A DNA stretch of 64,000 nt. Origin: an uncultured Cryomorphaceae bacterium (GTDB lineage Bacteria > Bacteroidota > Bacteroidia > Flavobacteriales > Schleiferiaceae). Where the stretch lies: positions 1,256,068 to 1,320,067 of the forward strand of contig CAKZJV010000007.1 of NCBI GenBank assembly GCA_937120475.1, in the 5' to 3' direction. Positions within the stretch are counted from its first letter, which is position 1, and each line of letters begins with the position of its first letter. The position numbers and the translations under genes are program-made. This document shows, piece after piece, positions 17,750 to 26,924 of this stretch. Below the pieces are notes generated by a model that had not been told where the DNA came from, ran no database searches, and saw only the letters and a program-made list of their open reading frames with translations.

Positions 17750-18156
17750 TGAATTATATTCTGGGAGTTAGACAAAAGGTTGTGGTCCCTTATATAATCG
17801 CTTTCATCATAGAAAGTGTTGGCCAATGTAAGTGCACAGGTATTGGTGGCAAAATTTTCCAGGTGTCGCCAGATACCGGCTGGAATATACAGACCGTAGT
17901 AAGAACGGTTAAGATGATATTTCTCCTCCGTTCCATCGGGATTGGTAATCACCACATCAAATGAACCGGAAAGGGCAATGATCACCTCATGTTGCATTTT
18001 ATAAGCATGGCCTCCTCTTATCTCTCCACCGGGAACGTCATAGGTCCAGAAAACCCGCTTGATCTCAAAGGGTATATGATCATTGGTCTGGAGGAAGGTA
18101 AGATTACCTCTTGGATCCAGTATTTTAGGCAATTCTATGATCTGTACATTATACAT
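17746..18156 (-). CDS. FdtA/QdtA-like sugar 3,4-ketoisomerase (cupin), copy 2
   Basis: About 136 residues with the same plan as its downstream neighbour: RVFWTYDVPGGEIRGGHAYK, LNRSYYGLYIPAGIWRHLEN and the ending TFYDESDYIRDHNLL. One of the conserved cupin histidines is replaced by Tyr (HAYK for HAHK), so the pair may have split roles: a 3,4-ketoisomerase with the opposite C4 stereochemistry (FdtA against QdtA type), or a partner without activity. I start at ATG 18156; six further codons upstream begin with a weaker context and would lengthen the overlap with wzx. Overlaps wzx by 8 bases and the next copy by 4. Confidence 0.82.
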   Translation of the reverse strand: MYNVQIIELPKILDPRGNLTFLQTNDHIPFEIKRVFWTYDVPGGEIRGGHAYKMQHEVIIALSGSFDVVITNPDGTEEKYHLNRSYYGLYIPAGIWRHLENFATNTCALTLANTFYDESDYIRDHNLLSNSQNIIQ

Positions 18157-19633
18157 GGCTGAACCTTTTTCCAAATTTACTTTTGATCTTAGACACCATA
18201 ATAATGGCTTGCTTTTCTTTCATTATCAATAAGCTGCTCACATTTATCAACACAAAAACCGCCACCAACACTGGCAAGTCCACGTAAGGGTTAAAATCTA
18301 TAAAACGCTTTAAGTAGAACACCAGTGCCAATGAAAGCAATCCGGATGCAATGATCTTATAGAACAGGCTGTATTGATCCACGGTATCCAGACCTACGTG
18401 TTTTCGTATCATCACCGTCATATATACGGTGCTGATCAACTGCGTCAGCACAATCACCGACAGGAAAAGTATGGGGCTTTGTTCTCTGAAGGTAAAGGCT
18501 ACCAGCAGGTATAGACTGATCCTTATCGGGCTCATTACCGCATTTATACGAAGAGTTACATAGGAGCGACCCAGGGCATTGCAGGCATATACTTTAAAAG
18601 CATTATTACAATACAGAAGCCCTACTATACCCGTTAAGGCCAAAAAAGGTGCTGACGGTAACCATTTGGTGCCGTATAAAAAGACGATGATCTTTTCGGA
18701 TAGAAGACTTATGGCCGTAAAAAGCGGGAAGGTGATCAAGAAGATCCTGGTACTTTGAGAAAGGTAATATTTCCTGAAGTCTTCCAGGTCATGCTGTAAC
18801 CTGGAAAGAATAGGGAAGTAGGACCTTGTTAAAATAACCCCGATCTGATTAGCAGGAATCTGCCCCAGGCTCCTTCCTTTCTGATAAAAGCCCAGCACCG
18901 CAGGGTTAACAAATTTTCCGATCAGCAGGATGTCCATCTTTTGGGCAAATTGAGATATGATATTCCCATATAGAATATTCTTGCTGAAGCTCCATATTTC
19001 ATTGAAACTATCCCGGTTGAAAACCCAACTGGGCGACCATTTTCCCTGCACCCAGTACAATATTGATGAAATAGCCAGGGAACACAAACTGGAAAAAACC
19101 AGCGCCCAAACCCCATAATCCAATAAAGCGAGGCTAATACCTACTATTGCTGCGGCAACCTGACCAATCACTTGGGCAATGATCCTTTTTTTAAGGTCCA
19201 GGGTACGGTTCATAACATTCTTTTGTACTACCGATAAGGAAGTTAAGAGAGGGCTTAAAGACAGTACCCGCACTAAATTAACCAGCCGGTTATCTTCGTA
19301 AAACCAGGCTATGGCCGGAGCCGAAAAAAATAAAATGGCAGCCGCCAGAAAGCCGATAAACAGGTTATAAAAAAATACCGTAGAAAGATCTGTTTGGTTG
19401 ATCTCCTTTTTTTGGATTACCCCAGACCCTGTTCCCGCATCCACAAAGAGTGAAATAATGGAAACAAATACCGTAGTCATAGCAATAAGCCCAAAGTCCT
19501 TTGGATCCAACAGCCTTGCCAAAACTATACTTACCACAAAGGAGACCAGGAAATTGGAAAAAGAAAGGATACTATTCCATTTGATGGAATAGGTGGCTTT
19601 TGATTTATAATACTCCGAACTTTCGTTTTTCAA
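18149..19633 (-). CDS. wzx: Wzx-like polysaccharide flippase (MOP superfamily)
   Basis: 494 residues with about fourteen hydrophobic segments from residue 20 on. The N-terminal SIVLARLLDPKDFGLIAMTT is the family hallmark (ARxLxPxDFG), followed by GSGVIQKKEINQTDLSTVFF, as in the WzxC/AmsL branch. Such proteins flip undecaprenyl-PP-linked repeat units across the inner membrane, or export related glycans. This is the only flippase in the window and implies a Wzx/Wzy-type assembly route together with the O-antigen ligase-like protein and the Wza/Wzc proteins. Start is TTG at 19633; no ATG is available before the first membrane segment. Confidence 0.9.
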   Translation of the reverse strand: MKNESSEYYKSKATYSIKWNSILSFSNFLVSFVVSIVLARLLDPKDFGLIAMTTVFVSIISLFVDAGTGSGVIQKKEINQTDLSTVFFYNLFIGFLAAAILFFSAPAIAWFYEDNRLVNLVRVLSLSPLLTSLSVVQKNVMNRTLDLKKRIIAQVIGQVAAAIVGISLALLDYGVWALVFSSLCSLAISSILYWVQGKWSPSWVFNRDSFNEIWSFSKNILYGNIISQFAQKMDILLIGKFVNPAVLGFYQKGRSLGQIPANQIGVILTRSYFPILSRLQHDLEDFRKYYLSQSTRIFLITFPLFTAISLLSEKIIVFLYGTKWLPSAPFLALTGIVGLLYCNNAFKVYACNALGRSYVTLRINAVMSPIRISLYLLVAFTFREQSPILFLSVIVLTQLISTVYMTVMIRKHVGLDTVDQYSLFYKIIASGLLSLALVFYLKRFIDFNPYVDLPVLVAVFVLINVSSLLIMKEKQAIIMVSKIKSKFGKRFSHV

Positions 19634-19714
19634 AGCAAAACCCCACCAAGGGTTAAATTTTTATACTGGGATTTCTTTTAAGTAATATCCTGGTTGTATG
19701 AATATCTGTACCGA

Positions 19715-20578
19715 TCAATGTGTAAGCCATTGTTTTTCGGCATTTTTACTAATAGCAAAAGCGTACATAGAGATCTTGCCACTTGCCTCAAATATCCTTT
19801 CTATTCTCAAAACCGTATATCCTGTACTATCCAAAAGATAGTTCAGGCTCAGGTGGTTGTACAAATGATGGTGCAGGCTGCCCAGGCTATTATCTGATGA
19901 AGGTTTGTAATAAACGTTCATCTCATCCGGAATTTCGATGTATAAGAGGCCATGCTTATCATTCAAGACCTTTTGAACATCCGATAGAAGTTTATGTGGC
20001 TTTTCAATATGCTCCACCACCTTATTTAGTGTGACGATATCAAAACTCCTTTGATATTCTTTCTGTCCTGAAAAGAGTTGGTTGTGGAATTCAAAGGGAA
20101 AACTGTGGTCTATATGCACAGTACTCTGCCGGTCAGGCTCTATCATCACTCCTGTAAAATCCGGATTTACCTTCAAGTATTTATATAAAAATACACCTAG
20201 TCCGCCTCCGATATCTAAAATAGAAGGTGTGGAACTTTTTTTGAATTGTTGTATCCAGTTGCGGTAAAAATTGGCAACTCTCTTTACGCGGTAATAGTTA
20301 TCCGACCTTTGGTTCGGTATTTTCAGGATCCGGTTAAACCTATCCCCGGAAGCCAGATCGCCAAAATCGATACTATAATATTTATCCGAGATTTGGGCCA
20401 GTTTCTCATCCATGCCTTCATAGTGGACGGCTTGAAAAACGGAACATGATGAGCACTTGTGCCAGGTTCTTTTAAAGCTTGTTTCATCTGCACCAATAAA
20501 AGCTTCAAAACGGTCTGGGTTTTTAATTTCCAATACCGGCTCACTAATAAGCTCATGGTTACATATTTTACATTTCAT
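19715..20578 (-). CDS. Zinc-ribbon SAM-dependent methyltransferase
   Basis: 287 residues. Two Cys pairs, CKIC at residues 3-6 and HKCSSC near 38-43, form a zinc-ribbon like the N-terminal domain of sugar C-methyltransferases. The SAM-binding motif I is ILDIGGGLGVFLYKYLK near residue 117, and DIVTLNKVVEHIEKPHKLLS near 175 gives motif II and post-II of class I enzymes. It is shorter than the three-domain C-methyltransferases (about 400 residues), so it could be an O- or C-methyltransferase acting on a sugar. It sits between neuA and wzx, hence a decorating function in the polysaccharide. ATG start, 37 bases after neuA. Confidence 0.82.
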   Translation of the reverse strand: MKCKICNHELISEPVLEIKNPDRFEAFIGADETSFKRTWHKCSSCSVFQAVHYEGMDEKLAQISDKYYSIDFGDLASGDRFNRILKIPNQRSDNYYRVKRVANFYRNWIQQFKKSSTPSILDIGGGLGVFLYKYLKVNPDFTGVMIEPDRQSTVHIDHSFPFEFHNQLFSGQKEYQRSFDIVTLNKVVEHIEKPHKLLSDVQKVLNDKHGLLYIEIPDEMNVYYKPSSDNSLGSLHHHLYNHLSLNYLLDSTGYTVLRIERIFEASGKISMYAFAISKNAEKQWLTH

Positions 20579-20615
20579 TCCCTGTTAAGGGTTAGATTAA
20601 CAAACGATAATTTGG

Positions 20616-21308
20616 TTAACCCTCTGGCACGGGCAGAGACTCTGCTTGTTGCCAATCATCCATAGTATCCAGGTTGCAATAATAATTTACATCCGATACC
20701 ACGTATGATATCTTACCTGAAAGTAATGAATCATGGTTCAGGATTATATCTCTTTTGATAACATAAACTGACCCATCGCGATAATAGGTTTCAGGTAGAT
20801 CCTGCCTCCGATTTATCCTTACATCCCCAGCTGCAAAATTCAAAAAGTCCTGGTCATTTGGTTTAAAAGTCCAATAAGGGCTAAACTGATGGGGCACCGG
20901 AAGTACGCTTATCAAACAATCAGCCTCACTTTCAATGAATCTGTGAACACATTTATCGACAAAACCTTCCGGCTTATACGGGCTTGTTGGTTGTAAAAGG
21001 CAAACTGCATCATAATGGTCGCCCTCTTCATCCAAATACCTTAAAGCATGTCTCAATACATCAATGGACGGTGTATTATCAGAAGCCAGCTCCTTTGGCC
21101 TTAAAAAAGGTACTTCTACACCGAAACTTCTGGCTACATCTGCTATGTTTTGATCATCAGTGCTGATAATAAGTTTGCTTAGAGTGGAAGAATTCAACCC
21201 GTCACCAGCCACATAACCCAACAACGGCTTGCCATGCAAGGGCTTAATATTCTTACCGGGAATTCCTTTTGAGCCTCCTCTGGCTGTAATTAAACCTAAT
21301 ATCCTCAT
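20616..21308 (-). CDS. neuA: CMP-nonulosonate cytidylyltransferase (NeuA-like)
   Basis: 230 residues, the length of single-domain NeuA. The CTP-binding P-loop-like motif LITARGGSKGIPGKNIK stands at residues 5-21, and CLLQPTSPYKPEGFVDKCV near 104 is the second signature. It activates a nonulosonic acid (Neu5Ac or a relative) as CMP-sugar. Genes run neuB-neuC-neuA in transcription order with gaps of -4 and 12 bases, the usual arrangement. Whether the acid is Neu5Ac or a legionaminic or related form cannot be told; no pathway-specific dehydratase is seen near it. Confidence 0.9.
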   Translation of the reverse strand: MRILGLITARGGSKGIPGKNIKPLHGKPLLGYVAGDGLNSSTLSKLIISTDDQNIADVARSFGVEVPFLRPKELASDNTPSIDVLRHALRYLDEEGDHYDAVCLLQPTSPYKPEGFVDKCVHRFIESEADCLISVLPVPHQFSPYWTFKPNDQDFLNFAAGDVRINRRQDLPETYYRDGSVYVIKRDIILNHDSLLSGKISYVVSDVNYYCNLDTMDDWQQAESLPVPEG

Positions 21309-21320
21309 TTTTTCAGACGA

Positions 21321-22496
21321 TCAATATGCTATGGTCTTATGAAAGGTCAGTGAGAACTGGCTTAGAAGATCAGCTATTTTTTTTCCTGCATCACCACCAC
21401 CGTATACCATTGAAGGCTCCGGCCTTGAAGCATCTAACCAGTGCTTAATGGCTGTTTTTATTTCTTCCTGCTTATAATCCACATCCAATACATTATTTCC
21501 ACGGTCGCGCCTGTTTTGACGTGAACCGATATTAACAACCGGTACCCCTAGATAGGCGCACTCACGAATGCCCACACTGGAATTACCGATCAGGCAACTG
21601 GAATTGATCAGAAGTCTCAAAAAGTCCGCTGGTTCCATGTTCTTGAAGAAATGAATATGTTCAGGGCTATATTTTTCCCTGAACGACCGAATACCTTTGG
21701 AGGTACCATCGGAACCTGCATCTACATTTGGCCAAAACCAAAAAGTCGGTATTTTCAATTCATTAATGGCTGCAAGGGTCTCCCCTATGTGTAACCTGGA
21801 TTGTGAATATTCATTAGTAACAGGGTGTTGCATTACAACGATATACTTACCATGAAAATCGACCTTGGCTCCTACTCCGCCATATTTGGTAATAGGATTA
21901 AAATTGAACTCCGGGCTAGCTGCCACCTCAGCTGCTATGTCAATGGAAGGACAACCCGTATTCACCACAAATTCAGGATTTTCTCCAAGCTTTAATACCC
22001 TTTCCTTAGCCCCTTCTGAAGCTACTAGGTGGTAATCGGCCAGCTTGGTAATAGCATGCCTTACCTTTTCATCGATATTGCCCGTAACTTCACCACCCTG
22101 TATGTGAGCAAGTGGAATGTTCATATAGCTGGCTGCGATAGCGGTAGCCATAGTTTCAAACCGATCGGCCACGGTAACTACAATATCCGGACTGAGATTA
22201 TCAAATACGGTGGACAGCTCCAGAATACCAATACCGGTAGTTTTGGCGGCTGCCGTAAGATTCTCACCCTCCAGGATATTAAATACCTTGGCGGCAATCT
22301 CAAAACCATCGGCTTCAATATAATTAACGGCAGAACCGTAGCGGTCTAATAAGGCCGAAGCTGCAATCACCAGCTGTAACTCCAGTTCGGGATGATTCTG
22401 AATAGCCTTCAACGCAGTCTTGATACGGCTATAGCTGGGACGAGCCGTTATTACCACACATATCTTACGTTTGGCTGAGCCTTGGTTCTTTGTCAT
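21321..22496 (-). CDS. neuC: UDP-N-acetylglucosamine 2-epimerase, hydrolysing (NeuC-like)
   Basis: 391 residues, family length. The N-terminal VVITARPSYSRIKTALKAI replaces the usual GTRPE of non-hydrolysing WecB enzymes and is typical of NeuC. HIQGGEVTGNIDEKVRHAIT near 140 and GNSSVGIRECAYLGVPVVNI near 306 hold the known catalytic and UDP-binding residues. It converts UDP-GlcNAc to ManNAc plus UDP, feeding NeuB. It overlaps neuB by four bases (ATGA). A LegG-like role with UDP-diNAcBac as substrate is the main alternative. Confidence 0.9.
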   Translation of the reverse strand: MTKNQGSAKRKICVVITARPSYSRIKTALKAIQNHPELELQLVIAASALLDRYGSAVNYIEADGFEIAAKVFNILEGENLTAAAKTTGIGILELSTVFDNLSPDIVVTVADRFETMATAIAASYMNIPLAHIQGGEVTGNIDEKVRHAITKLADYHLVASEGAKERVLKLGENPEFVVNTGCPSIDIAAEVAASPEFNFNPITKYGGVGAKVDFHGKYIVVMQHPVTNEYSQSRLHIGETLAAINELKIPTFWFWPNVDAGSDGTSKGIRSFREKYSPEHIHFFKNMEPADFLRLLINSSCLIGNSSVGIRECAYLGVPVVNIGSRQNRRDRGNNVLDVDYKQEEIKTAIKHWLDASRPEPSMVYGGGDAGKKIADLLSQFSLTFHKTIAY

Positions 22497-23503
22497 AGCT
22501 CAATGTCTTCTTTGTTTAAGAAACCCCACTTCTTCAGAGGTTGCTTTAGCTTTTTACCGATGACCTCCCGGAAAAGGCTGGCACTCATCCCCTGCCCCTT
22601 GGGCTTTTTGGCTTCCAGGAATTCTATACTGATCTCTTGACCTTGTTCCAGGTCACGGTTCACAGACAGGGATTTTTCAAAAATATTTTTCAGTTCGGAA
22701 AAGCGACTATTGTCGTTTTTATCAATCTTATTTTCCAGCGAAAGTGTAATATGCCTTACTCCTTCCACCAATTTCTTTATCTGATCAATTTCCAGAGAGG
22801 CCCTTGCATCAGGTCCAAACATGCGTTTATCAAAAACCGCATGAAACTCCAGCGTAGTTGCACCAAGAGCTGTGGCAGCCAGGCAGGCGTATATATCGCC
22901 ACTGTGGTCAGAAAAACCTACGGGTAAATTATAACGTTCCATAAGGTCGGTGATCACATTGAGCCCCCATTCCTCCGGTTTGGTGGGGTAGGCGGTAGTA
23001 CATTGCAGGATAGACAGTTCATTACCAAAACCCTGTAAGAACCCTACCGTTTGGTCCAACTCTTCAAACGAACTCATCCCTGAGGAAAGGATTACCGGCT
23101 TTCCGGTACGGGCTATCTTTTCAAGCATCAGGAAATTACTCACTTCACCGGATCCTATCTTATAACGTTGCACACCTATTTCCTCCAGCAGATCAACTGC
23201 CGCATTGCTAAAAGGGGAAGATATGAATTCCATGCCCTTTTCCTCGCAATGATTTTTCAGGCCTTCCCATTGCTCAGGGGTAAATTCCATCCGCTTCCAA
23301 TAATCGATGCGGGTATCATCTTCATAAGAGAATTTCACCCGGAAAGGCTCCATTGCACTGCTCTCCGCTTCAGCTATGTGGGTTTGCCATTTAATGGCAT
23401 CCACCCCTGTTTCGGCCAAAGCATCTATATAGGAATGGGCTATCCCTAAACTTCCTTCATGGGCCTGGCCGATTTCGGCAATTATAAATACGGGCTTACT
23501 CAA
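22493..23503 (-). CDS. neuB: N-acetylneuraminate synthase family protein (NeuB-like)
   Basis: About 336 residues: a TIM-barrel condensing domain, then a C-terminal antifreeze-like SAF domain (from about residue 270; KKPKGQGMSASLFREVIGKK). FIIAEIGQAHEGS at the N-terminus, RYKIGSGEVSNFLMLEKIA and VGFSDHSGDIYACLAA are family signatures. It condenses PEP with ManNAc or a related amino sugar to a nonulosonic acid. The open frame reaches a TTG at 23542, which would give a 47-base overlap; I prefer the TTG at 23503, which yields MSKPVFIIAE, the normal N-terminus, and the 8-base overlap that recurs in this operon. No ATG is available. Confidence 0.9.
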   Translation of the reverse strand: MSKPVFIIAEIGQAHEGSLGIAHSYIDALAETGVDAIKWQTHIAEAESSAMEPFRVKFSYEDDTRIDYWKRMEFTPEQWEGLKNHCEEKGMEFISSPFSNAAVDLLEEIGVQRYKIGSGEVSNFLMLEKIARTGKPVILSSGMSSFEELDQTVGFLQGFGNELSILQCTTAYPTKPEEWGLNVITDLMERYNLPVGFSDHSGDIYACLAATALGATTLEFHAVFDKRMFGPDARASLEIDQIKKLVEGVRHITLSLENKIDKNDNSRFSELKNIFEKSLSVNRDLEQGQEISIEFLEAKKPKGQGMSASLFREVIGKKLKQPLKKWGFLNKEDIEL

Positions 23504-24464
23504 AAGTCTTGTTGTATTTATACCACTTATATACCTCAGCAAGTCCCTCGCGCATTTTCACCTCGGGTTTGTAGCCCAGGTTACTTGATATCTTGCTAAT
23601 ATCAGCTTTGGAATGGCGCACATCACCAGCCCGCTCATGGCCATAAACCGGTTCAATGTCTTTCCCGGATATTTCCCGTAGGAATTCCACCATTTCATTC
23701 AAGGTTACCTGCTCCCCACAAGCGGTATTGTAAATAGTGTTCAATGCCTGTTCATTTTCAGTGAATAAGGCCAATTCATTGGCTTGAATGGCATTGCTTA
23801 CGTAGGTGAAATCACGGCTGGTTTCACCATCACCATTTATGGTGGGTGCCTTCCCGTCTATAAAGGCCTGGCAAAATATGGGGATTACGGCAGCATAAGG
23901 ATTGCTCGGGTTTTGGCGGGGCCCGAAAACATTAAAATACCTTAAGCCGACATAGTTCAGGCCGTAAGTTTTATGAAAAACATCAGCAAACTGCTCCACT
24001 GAAAATTTGGTAACCGCATAAGGGCTTAGGGGGTTACCAATTCGGCTCTCTACTTTAGGAAGCTCCTTACTATCACCATAAGTGCTTGAACTACAGGCCA
24101 ATATAACACGATCGATATTACTTTGAACAGCTGCATATAAAACATTAACTGTACCCAAAATATTTACTTCGGTCGAGCGCATTGGATTTTCAATAGAGCG
24201 TGGTACTGAGCCCAAAGCTGCCTGGTGGCTTACTTTATGGATACCTTCCATTGCCTTAAGACAGGTGTCGTAATCGCAAATATCACCTTTGATAAATTTA
24301 AAGCGGGGATGGGACTCAAATTCCGCAATATTTTCGTAGTAACCATTGCTAAGGTCATCAATAACCCTAACCAGTCCTACTCTTTCATCATTGAGGAAAT
24401 AATTAACAAGGTTAGAACCTATAAAACCAGCTCCTCCGGTAATCAGTAAGTTTATTTTTTCCAT
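23496..24464 (-). CDS. UDP-HexNAc 4-epimerase (TviC/WbpP-like SDR)
   Basis: 322 residues, extended SDR. GGAGFIGSNLVNYFL binds NAD(H), SPYAVTKFSVEQF gives the YxxxK catalytic pair near residue 148, and HQAALGSVPRSIENP near 82 is the signature of the TviC/WbpP/Gne group that epimerises UDP-GlcNAc or UDP-GlcNAcA at C4. The dehydrogenase gene just before it is TviB-like, so together they likely provide UDP-GalNAcA, as for Vi antigen, or UDP-GalNAc. ATG start at 24464, 39 bases after the dehydrogenase. Confidence 0.88.
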   Translation of the reverse strand: MEKINLLITGGAGFIGSNLVNYFLNDERVGLVRVIDDLSNGYYENIAEFESHPRFKFIKGDICDYDTCLKAMEGIHKVSHQAALGSVPRSIENPMRSTEVNILGTVNVLYAAVQSNIDRVILACSSSTYGDSKELPKVESRIGNPLSPYAVTKFSVEQFADVFHKTYGLNYVGLRYFNVFGPRQNPSNPYAAVIPIFCQAFIDGKAPTINGDGETSRDFTYVSNAIQANELALFTENEQALNTIYNTACGEQVTLNEMVEFLREISGKDIEPVYGHERAGDVRHSKADISKISSNLGYKPEVKMREGLAEVYKWYKYNKTFE

Positions 24465-24503
24465 TTATACGAATGGATTCAGAAAGGATTAACCAGCTGT
24501 TTG

Positions 24504-25781
24504 TTAAAGTCGTTTATCAGAAACACTTCTGGGGAGAATACCCTTTACGTCATAGATCAGCGCCTTATCTTTTTTGAGAGTATCGAGGTTCATTTCAATA
24601 AACTGTTTATGTGCTACGGCCAGAATGATGGTATTGTATGTACCCAATTGCTCCTGGGGCAGAATATCTAGATTAAACTCATGCCTCACCTCTTCTGGGT
24701 TGGCCCAGGGATCGTAAACATCTACATCCATTTGATAGGTGAGAAGTTCATTGTAGATATCAATGGCGCGTGTGTTCCTAATGTCAGGACAGTTTTCTTT
24801 AAAGGTGATTCCCAGCATGAGCACCTTGGAATTCTTCACCGGCATTTCTGCCTTTACCATCATCTTTACGATCTCCGTAGCTACGTATTTGCCCATACCA
24901 TCGTTCAGCCTGCGGCCCGCCAGGATGATCTCCGGGTGGTAACCCACCTCCTGAGCTTTTTGAGCCAGGTAATAAGGATCAACCCCTATACAGTGGCCGC
25001 CCACCAAACCTGGTTTAAAGGGCAGAAAGTTCCACTTGGTACCGGCTGCTTCCAGAACATCGGCTGTATCAATACCCATCAGGTTGAATATTTTCGCCAG
25101 TTCATTTACAAAGGCAATGTTAATGTCGCGTTGGGAGTTTTCTATCACCTTAGCCGCTTCAGCCACTTTAATGGAACTGGCTTTATGCGTACCGGCTACG
25201 ATCACACTTTTGTAAAGCTCATCCACGTAATCCGCTACTTCAGGCGTAGAACCGGAGGTTACCTTGAGGATTTTGGTAACGGTATGCTCTTTATCACCGG
25301 GATTGATCCTTTCCGGGGAATAGCCGGCATAGAAGTCCTGATTATACGTAAGACCGGAAACACTTTCAACAATCGGAATACACTCATCTTCGGTAACACC
25401 GGGATAAACCGTGGATTCATAAATTACAATTCCCCCTTTTTGGATAACACTTCCCACCGTTTCACTGGCTTTGATAAGCGGGGTAAGTACCGGGCGATTG
25501 TACTTGTCAGTAGGAGTAGGCACCGTTACGATAAAAACATTGCAGTCCGCGATATCCGCCTTTTGGGTAGTTACCTTGAAATCGTAATTATCCAAAACCT
25601 CTTTGAGATAGCTGTCTTCCACTTCCAGGGTGGAGTCTTTTCCTTTTGACAGTTCGTTTACCCGAGCTTCGTTTATATCGAAACCCACGGTGGGGAATTT
25701 TTTTCCGAATTCCACGGCCAGGGGTAAGCCTACGTAGCCAAGGCCAATAACAGCGATTTTAGTGTTTTTAATGTCTGTCAT
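24504..25781 (-). CDS. UDP-HexNAc 6-dehydrogenase (TviB/WbpO-like nucleotide sugar dehydrogenase)
   Basis: 425 residues with the three-domain plan of UDP-glucose/HexNAc dehydrogenases. [20 protein letters not shown] binds NAD, and [20 protein letters not shown] near residue 262 has the catalytic Cys. The opening [20 protein letters not shown] and the [17 protein letters not shown] segment match the TviB/WbpO subgroup, which oxidises UDP-GlcNAc or UDP-GalNAc to the uronic acid; this separates it from Ugd. It opens the biosynthetic part of the operon after upxY (53 bases). Confidence 0.9.
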   Translation of the reverse strand: MTDIKNTKIAVIGLGYVGLPLAVEFGKKFPTVGFDINEARVNELSKGKDSTLEVEDSYLKEVLDNYDFKVTTQKADIADCNVFIVTVPTPTDKYNRPVLTPLIKASETVGSVIQKGGIVIYESTVYPGVTEDECIPIVESVSGLTYNQDFYAGYSPERINPGDKEHTVTKILKVTSGSTPEVADYVDELYKSVIVAGTHKASSIKVAEAAKVIENSQRDINIAFVNELAKIFNLMGIDTADVLEAAGTKWNFLPFKPGLVGGHCIGVDPYYLAQKAQEVGYHPEIILAGRRLNDGMGKYVATEIVKMMVKAEMPVKNSKVLMLGITFKENCPDIRNTRAIDIYNELLTYQMDVDVYDPWANPEEVRHEFNLDILPQEQLGTYNTIILAVAHKQFIEMNLDTLKKDKALIYDVKGILPRSVSDKRL

Positions 25782-25834
25782 GTTTGATCAAAATTGATAA
25801 TGGAACGCCAACCCAAAGGCTGGAGGGTGTTATA

Positions 25835-26344
25835 TTAAACTTTTGTAGATTGAACCTTCAGTGTGGAAGGGCGTAGCTCTGCGCTTAATTCAAAGCCAAG
25901 GGTATTTAACTGGACCACTACTTTGTTGTTTCGTATTTCGCGCACTACTCCGCTTTCCCCTTTAAATACACCTTCTTCAACTTTTACGTCATGCCCTTTT
26001 TTGAATTGGGACGCCTGTGCTTTAGCTTCCGGGTATTCTTCCAGAAAATGCCGGATGGTTTCAATTTCAGCCGGTCGTATCACTACCGGTTTACCCAGCC
26101 AGAAAACACTGTTGGCTACCCCAGGGTCCTGTAATATTTCGTTACGTTGAAGTTCATTCACACATGCAAATACGTAAGAGGTAAACAATGGCTCCTGTAC
26201 CTTCTTCTTTCGGTCAGACCATTGCCTGATGGTAGTTCTAAGTGGGGCGTAAATCTCATATCCCCTGGAAACCAGTCTTTCAGCCACCGACTTTTCATTG
26301 CGTGGCTTGGTGTAAAATGCGGTCCAGTAGGCTTTATCTTTCAT
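25835..26344 (-). CDS. UpxY-type NusG-like antitermination factor
   Basis: 169 residues: a NusG N-terminal domain (WTAFYTKPRNEKSVAERLVS, RGYEIYAPLRTTIRQWSDRK, PLFTSYVFACV) and a C-terminal KOW domain (KKGHDVKVEEGVFKGESGVV). In Bacteroides, UpxY proteins are encoded at the head of capsule operons and prevent premature termination of their own long operon. The position is the same here: second gene of the transcript, ahead of more than 25 biosynthetic genes. Its ATG overlaps the winged-helix gene by 11 bases. Cytoplasmic; partner is RNA polymerase and probably a leader element upstream. Confidence 0.9.
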   Translation of the reverse strand: MKDKAYWTAFYTKPRNEKSVAERLVSRGYEIYAPLRTTIRQWSDRKKKVQEPLFTSYVFACVNELQRNEILQDPGVANSVFWLGKPVVIRPAEIETIRHFLEEYPEAKAQASQFKKGHDVKVEEGVFKGESGVVREIRNNKVVVQLNTLGFELSAELRPSTLKVQSTKV

Positions 26345-26864
26345 TCCAGATCAATAAATATTCTTCACCCCTGAACTCCTGTTTGGCCGCTTCTTCTTCA
26401 GAATAAATGAGGAACCTTATTTTACGACCACTCAACCTTTCCGACTTATCGATTAGCTTAAGCAAATAGTTCTTGTCAGGATTACCCACAAATATCAAGT
26501 CTATCACCTGGGAATCCAAACCTTTAGCAAGATCACCGGTAACATAAACCTTCTTGAGGTCACCCAGGCGCTCCACAATATTTTCAATAATCTGATCAAG
26601 CCCGGTGTGCTTGAGAATTATGCCCTGCAATTCCTTAAACAGGGGGTGTGTTTTACTGGCTTTGAAAATTTTCCGGTTACCCTGACTTTCCGCCTCCAAC
26701 AAACCGGCTTCTTCAAACCGGTTCAGCTCAACACGAATGGAGTTGGTGCTTTCGCCAAACTCCGATTCTAAAGACCTTAAATAAGCCCTTGATTCAGGGT
26801 TCAGAAAAAACTTTATTAAAAGTTTTATCCTGGTTTTAGAAGAAATTAAAGTATCCAGTATCAC
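26334..26864 (-). CDS. Winged-helix regulator with a degenerate nucleotidyltransferase-like domain
   Basis: 176 residues. Residues about 1-80 form a winged helix (TRIKLLIKFFLNPESRAYLR, then GESTNSIRVELNRFEEAGLL). Residues about 105-165 resemble the core of a minimal nucleotidyltransferase (VYVTGDLAKGLDSQVIDLIF), but the acidic pattern is incomplete, so catalysis is doubtful. Such wHTH proteins often accompany UpxY in Bacteroidota polysaccharide loci; their role is poorly known. It is the first gene of the operon, with a GTG start at 26864 and no ATG alternative. A perfect inverted repeat 61 bases upstream is a candidate binding site for it. Confidence 0.75.
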   Translation of the reverse strand: MILDTLISSKTRIKLLIKFFLNPESRAYLRSLESEFGESTNSIRVELNRFEEAGLLEAESQGNRKIFKASKTHPLFKELQGIILKHTGLDQIIENIVERLGDLKKVYVTGDLAKGLDSQVIDLIFVGNPDKNYLLKLIDKSERLSGRKIRFLIYSEEEAAKQEFRGEEYLLIWNER

Positions 26865-26924
26865 CGGTATTGCGATTTATCAAACACAGCTTCGCCCGGT
26901 CACCCCCATATCGGGCAACTACAA

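Noticed and set aside
20082-20267. Small plus-strand frames inside the methyltransferase gene
   Set aside because: Antisense shadows without motifs.
22493-23542. NeuB starting with the TTG at 23542
   Set aside because: It adds 13 residues absent from the family and a 47-base overlap; the TTG at 23503 gives the normal MSKPVFIIAE start.
24681-25649. Long plus-strand frame of 322 codons
   Set aside because: Lies fully antisense to the TviB-like dehydrogenase, has no family signature and is rich in His, Phe, Ile and Tyr, as expected from the reverse frame of a real gene.
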